Of a DNA stretch of 64,000 nucleotides, positions 24,350-34,320 are shown in pieces. The stretch's first letter is position 1, and the number at the start of each line of letters is the position of its first letter. The DNA comes from Bog-793 sp050013835 (GTDB taxonomy: Bacteria > Actinomycetota > Acidimicrobiia > Acidimicrobiales > Bog-793). The stretch is taken from contig JBEKEM010000008.1 of assembly GCA_050013835.1 (NCBI GenBank), positions 62,001-126,000 of the forward strand, given 5' to 3'. The position numbers and the translations under genes were made by a program. The notes beneath the pieces are model-generated. The model did not search any database. It was not told the origin of the DNA and was given only the letters and a program-made list of their open reading frames with translations.

Positions 24350-25043
24350 ACGTCCCCCCCCCGATACGGTGCCCGCCGTGAACGCTCTCGGCCGCGTCCC
24401 GCGGACCCCGCCCATCTCTACGAGCTGGTGAGCCTCCGGCTTCCACCATAACGATGGCACCCTCTGCGGTGTCCCGCCGGGCTCTGTGGGCGTGCGCCGT
24501 ACCGTGAAACTTGGACCGGCCGCCGACCGCTTGGTTCCGCCCGTGCCAGGCAAGAACGCGAAGCCGCGAACGCCACCCTCAACCCGTGACCGCAGGGACG
24601 GACGTCGCGCGACGTGCCTTCGGCCCCCCGCGACGACGGCTCCCGGACCGGCCCTGGCCCGGGGTTCTCGAGGCCCGTCACGAGATGGCAACTGGCCGAG
24701 GGACGCCACGCGGTTGACGGGCACGATGGTCTCCGACACGAGAAGCGCGCCCGGCGCGGCACGCGGACGAGCGCCGGCATCAGCTGGGCGTCCGCGGCGC
24801 ACAACCGCGAGGTCGAGCTCGAACCGCGCCAGATGGCGACCGGCGGCGTGCTGCCGAGGCCCCGCTGGGTGCTGAAGGGGCGGGGGGCGGCCCTGCCGGC
24901 GGGGGCGATCGGCGCGGCGGTTTTCCGACCCCACAACCCGAGGGCATCCGTCGAATCGGGGTTGACGCCGATAGTAAGCTCACGACAGTCCGTGTTGTCC
25001 GTGTCGCACGATGTACGCGGGCGATTTTCGAGGAGGAGAAACA
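24350..25043. other. Intergenic between diverging genes, no gene seen
   Basis: 694 bases. Open frames on both strands have the composition of GC-rich non-coding sequence and no recognisable motif. It should contain the promoter of the ABC ATPase gene; the only element I can name is its ribosome-binding site GAGGAGGAG at about 25029-25037. Confidence 0.45.
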
Positions 25044-26228
25044 ATGGCGCGGATCACCCTTGACAAGGTGACCAAGGTCTACTCGAACGGGTTCGAGGCG
25101 GTTCACGAGCTCGACCTGGACGTCGCTGAGGGCGAGTTCATGGTCCTCGTCGGGCCCTCGGGCTGCGGCAAGACCACGGCACTCAGGATGGTCGCGGGGC
25201 TGGAAGCCATCACCGAAGGTGAGGTCCGTATCGGCGACGAGGTCGTCAATGACATGTCGCCGAAAGACCGCGACGTCGCGATGGTCTTCCAGAACTACGC
25301 GCTCTACCCGCACATGACCGTGGCGCAGAACATCGGCTTCGCCTTGAAACTGCGCAAGGTGAAGAAAGCCGAGATCAAGAAGAAGGTGAACGAGACGGCC
25401 GAACTCCTTGGCCTCACCGAGTGGATCGACCGCAAGCCGGGTCAGCTCTCGGGCGGCCAGCGCCAGCGGGTCGCCATGGGCCGGGCCATCGTGCGCGAGC
25501 CGAAGGTTTTCTTGATGGACGAGCCCTTGTCGAACCTCGACGCCAAGCTGCGCGTCCAGATGCGCTCCGAGGTCCTGCGCATTCAGCGCCGGGTCGGCGT
25601 GGCGACGCTCTACGTCACCCACGACCAGGTGGAGGCGATGACGATGGGTGACCGGGTGGCGGTGCTGAGCGGAGGAGTACTCCAGCAATGCGACAGCCCC
25701 CAGGCGCTCTATGACAACCCGACGAACCTCTTCGTGGCCGGCTTCATGGGCTCTCCGGCTATGAACCTGTATGAGGCTGCGATCGGCGAAGGAGCGAGTA
25801 CCGTGCTCATCGGTAGCCAGAAGCTGCCCATCTCGGAAGCCGCGCTCTCGGCACGGCCACGCCTGCGCTCCTACGCCAACAAGTCCGTCGTGGTCGGGAT
25901 CCGCCCCGAGGACCTGCCCGTCCTCGCCACCGACAACTCTGCGAGTGCGCCGGTGGCGACCTTCGTCGGCGACGTCGAGTGGGTCGAGGCCCTCGGCTCC
26001 GAGCAGCTCGTCCATTTCACCTGCGACGCCCATCAGATCGTGGTCAGCACCGCCAAGGACCACGAGGAGGAGGCGCTTGCCGAAGGCTCCTTCGCCAAGG
26101 CGGGCGAAGGGATCGCTCGCGTGGACGCCCGGGCCGAGCTCACGGTGGGCGGCCAGGTGCACTTCAACCTGGACGCGAGTCGAATCCACTTCTTCGACGC
26201 CACCACGAGTGAGGCCATCGCCCGCTGA
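25044..26228 (+). CDS. Sugar ABC transporter ATP-binding protein (UgpC/MsmX/MalK type)
   Basis: Cytoplasmic ATPase of a carbohydrate importer, 394 residues. Seen: Walker A GPSGCGKTT at 37-45; Q-loop MVFQNYALYPHMTV; signature LSGGQRQRVAMGRAI (about 134); Walker B VFLMDEPLSNLDAK; H-loop YVTHDQVEAMT; then a C-terminal OB-fold regulatory domain (about 235-394). ATPases of this type often serve several permease pairs; here it is the only ATPase in a region with two pairs of permeases (28.2-29.1 kb and 32.4-34.2 kb), all on the opposite strand, so sharing is likely. ATG 25044 has GAGGAGGAG 6-7 bases upstream. Confidence 0.93.
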   Translation: MARITLDKVTKVYSNGFEAVHELDLDVAEGEFMVLVGPSGCGKTTALRMVAGLEAITEGEVRIGDEVVNDMSPKDRDVAMVFQNYALYPHMTVAQNIGFALKLRKVKKAEIKKKVNETAELLGLTEWIDRKPGQLSGGQRQRVAMGRAIVREPKVFLMDEPLSNLDAKLRVQMRSEVLRIQRRVGVATLYVTHDQVEAMTMGDRVAVLSGGVLQQCDSPQALYDNPTNLFVAGFMGSPAMNLYEAAIGEGASTVLIGSQKLPISEAALSARPRLRSYANKSVVVGIRPEDLPVLATDNSASAPVATFVGDVEWVEALGSEQLVHFTCDAHQIVVSTAKDHEEEALAEGSFAKAGEGIARVDARAELTVGGQVHFNLDASRIHFFDATTSEAIAR

Positions 26229-26410
26229 CGGGGTCATTGCGGCGTTCTTCCCACCACGGGGCGGGCAGGCGCCCGAAACGCTCGAGGTCGGCCCGCCGAC
26301 GGGCTTCGGTGGCGGCCACCTTGACCTCCAACAGATGGCATGTGGCGGGGACCCCCTCCGCTCGGGTACACGATGCGTGTACTTGTAGTCAGGAGCCACA
26401 GGAGGTCCCC

Positions 26411-26932
26411 ATGGGGATCGTATGTGGGCTGGACATCCACCGCGCCCAGATCACGTTCGACTACATCGATCTGCGCACTGGCGAGGAGGGACGGGACGTG
26501 ATCCGTCCCGCCACCCGTGCGGAGTTCCGATCCTTCCTCGAACGATTCAGGAAGAGACACGCCGCGTTCGCGCTCGAGGGCACGACCGGATGGCGTGTCG
26601 TCATCGAGGAGCTGTGCCGGGCCGGGATGGATCCCCACCACGCGGAGCCCGCGGAGACCTCGTCCCAGCGGGGACCGAAACGCCGCGCCAAGACCGATCG
26701 GGCCGACGCCCGGCTGCTCCGCGACCTGCTGTTGATCGATCGTCTCCCCGAGTGCTGGATCCCATCTGATCACGTCGCGGACCTGCGAACCACGGCGCGG
26801 CTCCGCAAGGCCCTCGTCGGCGAGCGCTCCAGCTGGCTTGCCCGCAGCTGTCCGTGTCCCCAGCCTGCGAACGTGTTCTCGTTTGACGAGGTAGCGGTGG
26901 AATCAGACGACGAGACGGACGACGAGTCATGA
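26411..26932 (+). pseudogene. IS110-family transposase, N-terminal remnant
   Basis: The first 145 or so residues match the DEDD domain of IS110 transposases: GLDIHRAQITFDYIDL with the first Asp, AFALEGTTGWRVVIEEL, and the segment KTDRADARLLRDLLLIDRLP. After RLRKALVGERSSWLAR the sequence becomes unrelated, and the C-terminal domain with the catalytic Ser is missing (about 174 residues against about 400). The ATG has AGGAGG 5 bases upstream. It lies between the ABC ATPase gene and the permeases it probably serves. Confidence 0.8.
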
Positions 26933-26939
26933 CCATGCA

Positions 26940-27120
26940 GCGTGGTACCTATGGGGAACCGTTTCTCGGCGCACACTTCGCGATTCCTTTGTTGCACCTC
27001 GGAGCATCCCGATCACCAGAACTCGCTGGGCGAACAAGAACGCGATGAGAGGGGGGATCGCGGCCAGAGTTGCCACCGTCAACTCCGGGTGGAGCATCTA
27101 GCTCTGACTCGTCACCACCT
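26940..27120 (-). pseudogene. Decayed C-terminus of a sugar ABC permease
   Basis: Read on the minus strand, the sequence gives LHPELTVATLAAIPPLIAFL, then FAQRVLVIGMLRGATKE. It aligns with the end of the intact permease that follows at 27295 (ELAMATLIAIAPVLLVFLFA, then QRTLVSGMLAGSTKE). The frame is not open upstream and no start exists. It shows that a third MalG-like permease once lay here, or that the 3' end was duplicated. Confidence 0.6.
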
Positions 27121-27294
27121 CCCGGTTGAACGAGAGGATGGCGGTCTCTCTGCCTTGAGAAGAGGCCACGTCGCGTCTCTGACGGACACCGTCGCCACAA
27201 CGGTCAGCTCCAATACGGTCCGCAACCCCGGGAGCCAGTAACTGGTCGTACCGGCTTGCAGGCGCCGCACGGCCAACTATCGCCTACGCCGTCC

Positions 27295-28176
27295 CTATTC
27301 CTTTGTCGACCCAGCGAGCATGCCGCTCACAAGGGTCCGCTGCGCGAACAGGAACACGAGCAACACCGGTGCGATTGCGATGAGCGTCGCCATCGCCAGC
27401 TCGGGCCGATAGATGAGGGCTTGTCCGCCAGTCGCCGCGACCGGGTTGATCGACGGCGAGCTTCCCAGCAGGATCGGTAGGCCCACCTGCAGTGGGTACT
27501 GCGAGTTGTCATAGGTCATCACAAACGGAAGGTAGTAGTTGTTCCAGTTCGCGACGAACGAGAAGAATCCGACGAGCCCCACGACCGGCACCGCGAGCGG
27601 CAATGCAATACGCCAGAACACGCCCCATTCGCCAGCGCCGTCAATCCGCGCCGCCCCGAGCAGATCCTTCGGAATAGTCGTTGAGAAGTAGATATAAGCG
27701 AGATAGACACCGAACGGGAAGAACCCGAACGGCAAGATGATCGACCAGACCGTGCCGACCAGGTGCACGGTATTGGCCTCGAGAAACAGCGGCAGGACGA
27801 GCGCGGTCCCCGGCACGATCATCACGACGAGCGTGATCGCGAGCAGAGCGCGTCGCCCGGCGAAGCGCGTCAGCGCCAGGCCGTATCCGGACGGAATCGC
27901 GGCCAGTACTGCGAGCGCGGTACCGCCAAACGCGTAGATCGCGGAGTTCTTGAGCCAGGTCAAGACGAGGTTGCCCTCGTAGGAAGTGACATCGCGGAAC
28001 GTGCGGCCAAATGTTGTGAAGCTGCCGAACGCGAGCGGTGCCTTATTGATGATCTGGCTATCCGTCTTGGTGGGCGCGATGAGCAGCCAGACAACGGGCC
28101 CGAAGAAAAATACAGTGAACAGGAGTAAGACCAGAATTGCGATGATGCGGAAGGCGTAGCGTCGCGCGAGCATCAC
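27295..28176 (-). CDS. Carbohydrate ABC transporter permease (MalG/LacG type)
   Basis: Inner-membrane permease of 293 residues with six predicted segments. Seen: N-terminal helix AFRIIAILVLLLFTVFFFG and the EAA loop LLGAARIDGAGEWGVFWRI followed by ALPLAVP (about 190-215), which docks on the ATPase. The start overlaps the stop of the partner permease by 4 bases. It is third in the leftward set solute-binding protein, permease, permease. Base use is more AT-rich than in the flanking genes, hinting at transfer. Confidence 0.92.
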   Translation of the reverse strand: MMLARRYAFRIIAILVLLLFTVFFFGPVVWLLIAPTKTDSQIINKAPLAFGSFTTFGRTFRDVTSYEGNLVLTWLKNSAIYAFGGTALAVLAAIPSGYGLALTRFAGRRALLAITLVVMIVPGTALVLPLFLEANTVHLVGTVWSIILPFGFFPFGVYLAYIYFSTTIPKDLLGAARIDGAGEWGVFWRIALPLAVPVVGLVGFFSFVANWNNYYLPFVMTYDNSQYPLQVGLPILLGSSPSINPVAATGGQALIYRPELAMATLIAIAPVLLVFLFAQRTLVSGMLAGSTKE

Positions 28177-29117
28177 TGGACCTCAAACAGCCTGCCGCGC
28201 CAGACGATAATCACTGCGACGATCACGCCCAACACGAGAAGGTCGACCGAGATCGCCGCGGCTTCGTTGAAGCGGTCAAGCTGGAATGCGAGGTAGTACG
28301 CCAGCTGATTCGGCGACCACTGTGGGGGGACTTCGCCCCCGGTCGCGATGCCAAGAATCTGCGGCTCCACGAACAGCTGCATGCCGGCCGCGAACGAGAG
28401 CACGAGCATGTACACGACCCACTTCCGGATGAGCGGGAGCTTGATTCGCAGCGCGGTCTGAAGCACGTTCGAACCATCTATCTCGGCGGCCTCGATCAGC
28501 TCAGTGGGAACGTTATTCAGCGCGCCGTGCATCACGACGATCCAGCCCCCAGCGCCTGTCCAGAACGCCATGATCGCGAAGAGCACGGGGAGATTGTTTG
28601 GTGTGACCGTGTTTGCCAGAAGTGTGTAGTGAAGTGCGTGCAGGAGGAAAGAAAAAGGACTTGTGGTTGGGGTGAACATGAACAGCCAGATGACCACGCT
28701 TGCCGCTCCCGCCATAGCTCCCGGGAGATAGAAGATGAAACGAAAGGCCGAGCTGACTCGCCGCGCCAGGTTGTGGACCATGAGCGCCAACAGCACGACA
28801 AGCACCGATTGACTGACCAACCAGATGGCTTCAAACATCAGCACGTGTTTGAAAGCGGGTATGAACTGAGGCAGGTCATAGCTGTTGACGAAGTTCGCAA
28901 AACCAAGGCCATTTGGGGTCTGGAGCGCGAGTGAAATCGCATAGATCGTGGGCGCGATGCCGAGGCACGCGAGCAGCACTACGTAGATGGCGACGAAGAA
29001 GTAGCCCGCTGAACGCGAGGTGCCAGCCGGTGGGCGCTCTCGGAGCCCCCGGGTCCGGCGCCCCCGCCGAGCACTTGCGTGCTCGGCGGGGGTAACCGTA
29101 GCCAAATGGTCAGTCAT
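28173..29117 (-). CDS. Sugar ABC transporter permease (MalF/UgpA type)
   Basis: Permease of 314 residues. Seen: Arg-rich cytoplasmic start (ARRGRRTRGLRERP), first helix YFFVAIYVVLLACLGIAPT, about six segments, and the EAA loop TELIEAAEIDGSNVLQTALR followed by IKLPLI. It is translationally coupled to the MalG-like partner downstream and lies 21 bases after the solute-binding protein gene, forming one operon. Confidence 0.92.
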   Translation of the reverse strand: MTDHLATVTPAEHASARRGRRTRGLRERPPAGTSRSAGYFFVAIYVVLLACLGIAPTIYAISLALQTPNGLGFANFVNSYDLPQFIPAFKHVLMFEAIWLVSQSVLVVLLALMVHNLARRVSSAFRFIFYLPGAMAGAASVVIWLFMFTPTTSPFSFLLHALHYTLLANTVTPNNLPVLFAIMAFWTGAGGWIVVMHGALNNVPTELIEAAEIDGSNVLQTALRIKLPLIRKWVVYMLVLSFAAGMQLFVEPQILGIATGGEVPPQWSPNQLAYYLAFQLDRFNEAAAISVDLLVLGVIVAVIIVWRGRLFEVQ

Positions 29118-29138
29118 ACTGCGCTTTGCAAACCCTCA

Positions 29139-30548
29139 TTAGCAGCCGGAGCTGCCATTGGAGTTGATGCACCTGCTTGAGCTCTTCACCGTCCAGCCGG
29201 CCAGCCTGGCGTCATTCGCCAGAGCCAAGGCGAACGAGTTGATCGACTTGCCGAGTGTGCTCGGCGGGGTGGCGGTCACGGCCGGCACCACTGTCGATGC
29301 CCAGGCTGCGTCGGTGCTCCACGGAGTCGGGCCCCAACCGTTCCAGACCTCGGCTGCTGCCGTCTCCCATGCTTTCCCAGTTCCCGTCGGGTCGGCGAAG
29401 ACGCTGCCAAACTTGCTGACATAGCCGGCCTGGTCCGCCACGTAGTCGGGCAGGCCCGCGTCGACGCCAACTTTTTGGATCTTCGGGCTTGTCGACATGA
29501 ACTCAGCGAACGCGGCCGCAGCAGCCGGCTGGGTGCTGTGGCTCGACACGAGCCACAAACCGCCGCCGAGGGCGCCGGTGATGTGGGCGTTGCGGACTGA
29601 CACCGGCGGCGCATAGGCCGCCATCGTGCCGTTCGGCACGCCGTCCGGCGCCGCCTTGCCGTTCTCGAACACGGCGGTCCCATACCACAGCGGCCCGACC
29701 ATCATGACGACCTTGGCAGCGGGGAAGCCCCCGGCTGCAAAGACGTAGGTGTCGGTGATGGCGTTGCCCTCGAGCCCTGAATTGTCAAGCAGGCTGTCGA
29801 TCCCCTTGCAGCCGGGCTGCGTCGGGTCGATCTCGACCGTGTTCGGGCCGACGACGTCATCGAGCGGACACCCGTTGCCCCAGTAGAGGAAGTCGTCATC
29901 GAACTCGTCGCCGATGTCCCCGACGATGTAGCCGGCGCCGGGGTGGTTCTTCTGGAGCGCTTGTCCGTCTGCGACGATCCCTCCCCAGGTCGTCGGAACT
30001 GGCGCGGTGCCAAACAGGCTCGTGTACAAACCCTGGTTGACCCAGAGCACGTCCGCGGCGGTGTCATTGCGCAGGCAGACGACCTCGCCCGAGGGTGTGG
30101 TGCAGGCGCTCATGCTCTTGCCCGCATAGCCCTTGAGAACGCTCTTCGGGAGGTAGTTCTTCAGGTTGAGCAGGTCATTGTACGGCGCCGTTCCGAGCTG
30201 GACCGCGTCGTAGTTCTGCGAGTCGAACATCACATCCGGCGCGTTCGAAGGCCAGCCGATGCGGTTCCACAGCGCGAACTTCGACTGCAGTACGCCAGTG
30301 CCATTCTCGTTGCCGTTGTAAATAACCCACTTGATGTTGGCCTTGGGATTGGCCTTCATGTACGCGTTCTCGTACGGAATGCGCGAGGTGTCGATCCAGA
30401 CGACTAGCGGCTTCGACGACTTCGCTGCTGTTGCTACCGAAGCCGCCGGTGCCGCGAGTGCAACGCCAGCGACCACAACCGCCGTGAGCGCGACTCGGGT
30501 CCGTAATGAGCGACCTCGCCAGGATCTAACGTTGAAAAATGAGTTCAT
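29139..30548 (-). CDS. Extracellular sugar-binding protein of an ABC importer
   Basis: Family 1 solute-binding protein, 469 residues. Seen: signal peptide with core LTAVVVAGVALAAPAASVA (about 21-42), then KPLVVWIDTSRIPYENAYMK, and later the hinge and aromatic-rich ligand regions such as FPAAKVVMMVGPLWYGT. Odd: no lipobox Cys follows the signal sequence, although Gram-positive binding proteins are normally lipoproteins. Two Cys pairs (SACTTPSGEVVC; GCPLDD with GCKG) may be disulfides, and the C-terminus ends CINSNGSSGC. AAGGAG lies about 16 bases before ATG 30548, a long spacing. It heads the operon with the two permeases; the only ATPase near is at 25044. Confidence 0.9.
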   Translation of the reverse strand: MNSFFNVRSWRGRSLRTRVALTAVVVAGVALAAPAASVATAAKSSKPLVVWIDTSRIPYENAYMKANPKANIKWVIYNGNENGTGVLQSKFALWNRIGWPSNAPDVMFDSQNYDAVQLGTAPYNDLLNLKNYLPKSVLKGYAGKSMSACTTPSGEVVCLRNDTAADVLWVNQGLYTSLFGTAPVPTTWGGIVADGQALQKNHPGAGYIVGDIGDEFDDDFLYWGNGCPLDDVVGPNTVEIDPTQPGCKGIDSLLDNSGLEGNAITDTYVFAAGGFPAAKVVMMVGPLWYGTAVFENGKAAPDGVPNGTMAAYAPPVSVRNAHITGALGGGLWLVSSHSTQPAAAAAFAEFMSTSPKIQKVGVDAGLPDYVADQAGYVSKFGSVFADPTGTGKAWETAAAEVWNGWGPTPWSTDAAWASTVVPAVTATPPSTLGKSINSFALALANDARLAGWTVKSSSRCINSNGSSGC

Positions 30549-31109
30549 GATCGTGGACTCAACTCCTTCCGTCTTGTGATGCTTGCTTTCGATTCAGACT
30601 GCAACTGCTCCCTTCGTCTCGGCTCCACCACGTAATTGGCGAGCTCGGGCGGCTGATCGAGACCTGGATCCAATCCGATGCCCGGTTCTCTTGGCGCGCC
30701 AACGACAGCCCCTGTTGTAGACCCCGGGGTTCTCGAAGGATGGGATTAGAGGTCACGAGAGACTCTCGCGGTAGGTGCAGCTCGGGATTGCCGTGCAGCG
30801 GTGCCGAGAGAGAAGGGGGCCGTGCAGGTCACGTGGCTCGAAGTGGGCGTCATTCGAGGCAGCCCAAACGTACCGGGTCGTGGTGTCCTCTTTCGAGAGC
30901 GGCAGCGCCGAATCGGAAATCGTTTGCGAGACTAACTTGAGCCGCGAGTGTCATGCAAGTGTAAAGATCGTCCGGAAGTGCACGCCCCCTTGACCTGGGG
31001 AACGTCGGTCGAAACGGCGGCGACCGACCATCCGCGAATCTTCCAACCCCGGCCCGGAGGCTTCTCCAGGGAAGCCGAAGGCCAGCCGGCAGATCGGGGA
31101 AAAAGGGTG
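30549..31109. other. Intergenic upstream region of the sugar-uptake operon
   Basis: 561 bases with no convincing gene, between the binding protein gene and the IS21 remnant. It holds one LacI/cre-like site at 30915-30928. Confidence 0.5.
30915..30928. promoter_or_regulatory. LacI/cre-like operator
   Basis: The minus strand reads CGCAAACGATTTCC, close to the LacI-family/cre pattern TGnAAnCGnTnnCA and sharing 10 of 14 positions with the site at 37213. It lies about 370 bases upstream of the sugar-binding protein gene. Confidence 0.35.
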
Positions 31110-32230
31110 CGCACCGACACGGAGCGGTGGGCCGAGATCCGGCGCAAGGTCTTGGTCGGGAGCACTCGAGGCGTTCGATCGTCCGGGACTGCCGCATGGG
31201 CGGGAGGACCCCCGGCAAGATCCTCGCCCTCCCCGAGCCCCGTCTGCCGGGCCACCTCCCGGCGGCGGAAGCCCAAGCTCGAGGATTTCCTGGCCGTCAT
31301 CGACGAGATCCTGGAGGCCGACGAGGCGTCTCCGGGGGCCGCGCCAGACCGCTCGGTGGATCTTCGAGCGACTGCGCGACGAGTACGGCTGCGCCGGCGG
31401 CATCACCCAGGACCAGGAGGCGGTGAAGGTTGCCAAGGTCCACGCCGGGAAGGTCTTCGTCCCGCTCAGCGACCCACCCGGGCGGGCCCAGTTCGGCTCC
31501 GGCGAGGCGGTCGTGCGCATCGCCCGGGTCGAGTGCAAGGCGGCGCTGGCGGTGATCATGCTGCCGTGCTCCGGCGTCTGCTTCCTCTCCACCTACCCGG
31601 TCGAGTCCACCGGGATCTTCCACTCCGGCCACGTGGCGGGCTTCGCGTTCTTCGGGGCAGTGCCGGCGAAGACCGACGACGACAACACGTCGGTCGCGGT
31701 GCCGAGGATCGTCGGCGACGAGCGCGTCCTCACCAGGGAGTTCCTCGCTTGCCGAGCCATTTCCTCTTCGAAGAGCACTTCTGCCACGTGGGCCAGGACA
31801 ACGAAGAGGGCCACCTCGAGACCCGCGTCGGCTAGTCACGCCGAAACCTCCTGGCCCCGGTGCCGTCGTTGATGTCCTGGGCGGCGTACAACGATTACCG
31901 GCGGCCTGCTGCTTCGCCGACCTGTTCCGCCACGTGCGGGGCAAGCCCGGCACCGAGACGGAACGGCCGCTCGGCGACCTCGCCGCAATGCTGCCGCTGC
32001 CGACCGAGGCCTTCGAGGTCCGGCGGGGCGAGCACACCACGGCGACGTGGCTCTCGCTCGTGCGTTTCGACTGCGATGACTACTCGGTGCCGACGGCCTT
32101 CGCGCTCCACGAGGTGACCGCCACTGGCGCAATCGAGGAGGTTCGCATCCTCTGCGGCGACGAGGTGGTGGCCGTTCACCCCCGTCACTTGGACAAGGTC
32201 GTGTTGGCCCGGGCCAGGACCTCCTCGGCG
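31110..32230 (+). pseudogene. IS21-family istA transposase, frameshifted remnant
   Basis: Pieces of an IstA transposase in all three frames: TERWAEIRRKVL at about 31118; RQTARWIFERLRDEYGCAGG and ITQDQEAV near 31345-31420; VHAGKVFVPLSDPPGRAQFG near 31440; VESTGIFHSGHVAGFAFFGA then VPAKTDDDNTSVAV near 31600-31700, the region of the DDE core; SHFLFEEHFCHVGQDNEEGH near 31755; and the C-terminal SLVRFDCDDYSVPTAFALHE near 32050. Several frameshifts and lost stretches separate them. No istB follows here, though truncated istB pieces occur at 45.7, 49.8 and 63.8 kb. It splits the sugar-uptake operon from the second permease pair. Confidence 0.85.
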
Positions 32231-32446
32231 CGTCGAGACGCTGCGCCGAGGATAAAGCCGGTGAGCGCTGCTCGGGGAGACTGGCACCTTCCTCGAGTGG
32301 GGCCCCACGCGCTGCATCGGTGTGAATCCCGATCCTTGCGCCCTTCGCCATGGCATCTGCTTCTCGGGGTCTGTTCGGAATGTGAACGGACAATGCGGAC
32401 GGAAAGGGTCTAGCCGGCTCGGATAAAGGAACCACCGCCGTGAGGC

Positions 32447-33292
32447 CTAGTGAAGCATGCCCTGGAACTGACCAGACCTGATCCACCGTTGCGCGAGGAC
32501 CAAGACGACGACAACGGGGGCGATCGTCGCTAACAGCAAGAACGCGATCGCGCTCGGTGGCGAGCTCGTGTGCAGCTGGATCACACCGAGGTATTCCCCG
32601 GACGTCTCGCCATTGAACAGCTGAAGGGCGATGCCAAGCGGCAAGGGGTAGTGGCTAGTTGAGTCGGTCGACCAGTACATGACCCACGGAAGGAAGAAGT
32701 TCGTCCAGCTCGCCACGATGTTGAGAAACACGATCAGCGCCGCGACTGGCTTCGAAAGCGGAACGGCGATGCGTCGGAACACCTTCCATTCGTTGCAACC
32801 GTCTGTGCGCGCCGTCTGAAACAGGATATTGAAGCGCTCGGTCTGGAAGTACAAGTAGGACAGGTAGACGCCGAACGGGAACAGGCTGTAAGGCAAGATG
32901 ACCGCGAATGGGCTCGTCAGAAGATGCACCTCGTTTGCCTCGAGGAAGAGCGGCAACACGAGCGCGCTGGTCGGGATCAGCATTATGAGCATCGTGAGGA
33001 TCAGAAGCACACGTCGACCAGGAAACTCGTGCGTCGCAATGGCGTAGCCAGCGGGAACGCAAGTTGCGATGGCGATCGCAGCCCCCGCCGCTGAGTAGAT
33101 CGTCGAGTTGATCAGCCACACTCCCCACACTCCGAGAGTGCCGCTGATCAGTCCGAGGTTGCCGCCGAACGCCTCGACGACGAGCCAGATGATGGGCACG
33201 ATGAAAAACGCCGCAACGAGCGCGAGTAGGACGTACGTAACAACCTGGCCCGTCGAAGTCCGTCGCGCGGCCGAATTCGCGTGAGAGAGCAT
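32447..33292 (-). CDS. Carbohydrate ABC transporter permease (MalG type), second set
   Basis: Permease of 281 residues with six predicted segments: the first is VTYVLLALVAAFFIVPIIWL, and the EAA loop is FQTARTDGCNEWKVFRRI followed by AVPLSKP. Its start touches the stop of the MalF-like partner at 33292. No binding protein or ATPase accompanies this pair. Confidence 0.92.
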   Translation of the reverse strand: MLSHANSAARRTSTGQVVTYVLLALVAAFFIVPIIWLVVEAFGGNLGLISGTLGVWGVWLINSTIYSAAGAAIAIATCVPAGYAIATHEFPGRRVLLILTMLIMLIPTSALVLPLFLEANEVHLLTSPFAVILPYSLFPFGVYLSYLYFQTERFNILFQTARTDGCNEWKVFRRIAVPLSKPVAALIVFLNIVASWTNFFLPWVMYWSTDSTSHYPLPLGIALQLFNGETSGEYLGVIQLHTSSPPSAIAFLLLATIAPVVVVLVLAQRWIRSGQFQGMLH

Positions 33293-34170
33293 CAGTGGCC
33301 GACGTCGAACAAGCCGGTGCGGAAGAGAATGACGGCCGCGCAGATCACGGCGGCCACGAGCAAGTCGACGGCGATCGCAGCCGCATAGTTGAAGTAGTCG
33401 TAGTGGAACGCAAGGAAGATAGCGAGCTGATTGGGCGACCAGGCCTGGTTCGCGAGCCCGCCCGTCGCCTCACTGATTAGCTGCGGTTCGGCGAACAGCT
33501 GCGACCCGGCAGCGAACGCGCCGATCACCATATAGGCGATCCATTTCTTTATTAAAGGCAGCTTGATGTAGACGGCAGTACGCCATGCTCCCGCGCCGTC
33601 GAGCTTCGCGCTCTCGAGTGCCGCTCGGGGGATTGTCGCGAGTGCGCCGTGCATGACGACGATCCAGCTCCCGGCACCGCTCCAGAACGCGATCAGTGCG
33701 AAGACCACCGGGAGGTGGGCTGGCGCGAGCGAGTCGCCGAGCGTGTGATAGCCGAGCCAGTTCAACACGAAGCCCCACGGACTCTTGCCCGGTTGCAGCA
33801 TGAACAGCCAAAGCATCACGCTTGCCGCGCCCGCGAGTGCTGCCGGAAGATACAACAGGAAGCGGAAAGCGGCGCTAACGCGCTCGTTCAATGAGTGCAG
33901 CAGCAGCGACAGGCCGACGACGAAAATGACGAGCGCTGTGAGCCAGATCCCCAAGAACTTGATGATGTTCTCGAACGCCGGCACGAAGTAGGAGTTGTGG
34001 GTGGCGTCTATGAAGTTGTCGAGCCCAGTGAAGTGGGCAGACAGCGACGTCAGCGCCAGATAGACCACGTAGCCCGCCGGATAGATCCCGATGGCCACGA
34101 GCAGCACGACATACGGCGCGACGAACAGGTAGCCCGACTTGCGCGGTCGCATAGGCGACTTACGTTTCAT
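33292..34170 (-). CDS. Sugar ABC transporter permease (MalF type), second set
   Basis: Permease of 292 residues. Seen: basic start KRKSPMRPRKSG, first helix YLFVAPYVVLLVAIGIYPAG, and EAA loop ALESAKLDGAGAWRTAVYI followed by KLPLIKK. ATG 34170 is chosen because the basic-then-hydrophobic start follows it; the frame is open to 34230. It lies 150 bases downstream of the GH31 gene, in the same direction, so GH31 and both permeases may be one transcript. There is no linked binding protein. Confidence 0.9.
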   Translation of the reverse strand: MKRKSPMRPRKSGYLFVAPYVVLLVAIGIYPAGYVVYLALTSLSAHFTGLDNFIDATHNSYFVPAFENIIKFLGIWLTALVIFVVGLSLLLHSLNERVSAAFRFLLYLPAALAGAASVMLWLFMLQPGKSPWGFVLNWLGYHTLGDSLAPAHLPVVFALIAFWSGAGSWIVVMHGALATIPRAALESAKLDGAGAWRTAVYIKLPLIKKWIAYMVIGAFAAGSQLFAEPQLISEATGGLANQAWSPNQLAIFLAFHYDYFNYAAAIAVDLLVAAVICAAVILFRTGLFDVGH

Positions 34171-34320
34171 CCCAGAGCCTGCTGGGCGACGTAGGCCGGT
34201 GCCACATTTGTTCATCAGGCGTCCTATCAATACTCTTGCGGCCGGTCCTAGGCGGCACTACGTGGGGACCCGCCCGGTCGGACCCGTCAGGCGGGCACTA
34301 TGGGGCGTTCCTTCACAGTG

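Noticed and set aside
24418..25044. Minus-strand frame upstream of the ABC ATPase
   Set aside because: No motif, Ser/Arg/Pro-rich, and it overlaps the ribosome-binding site and promoter region.
31423..31872. Plus-strand 149-codon gene
   Set aside because: It is one frame of the broken istA transposase, followed by out-of-frame sequence.
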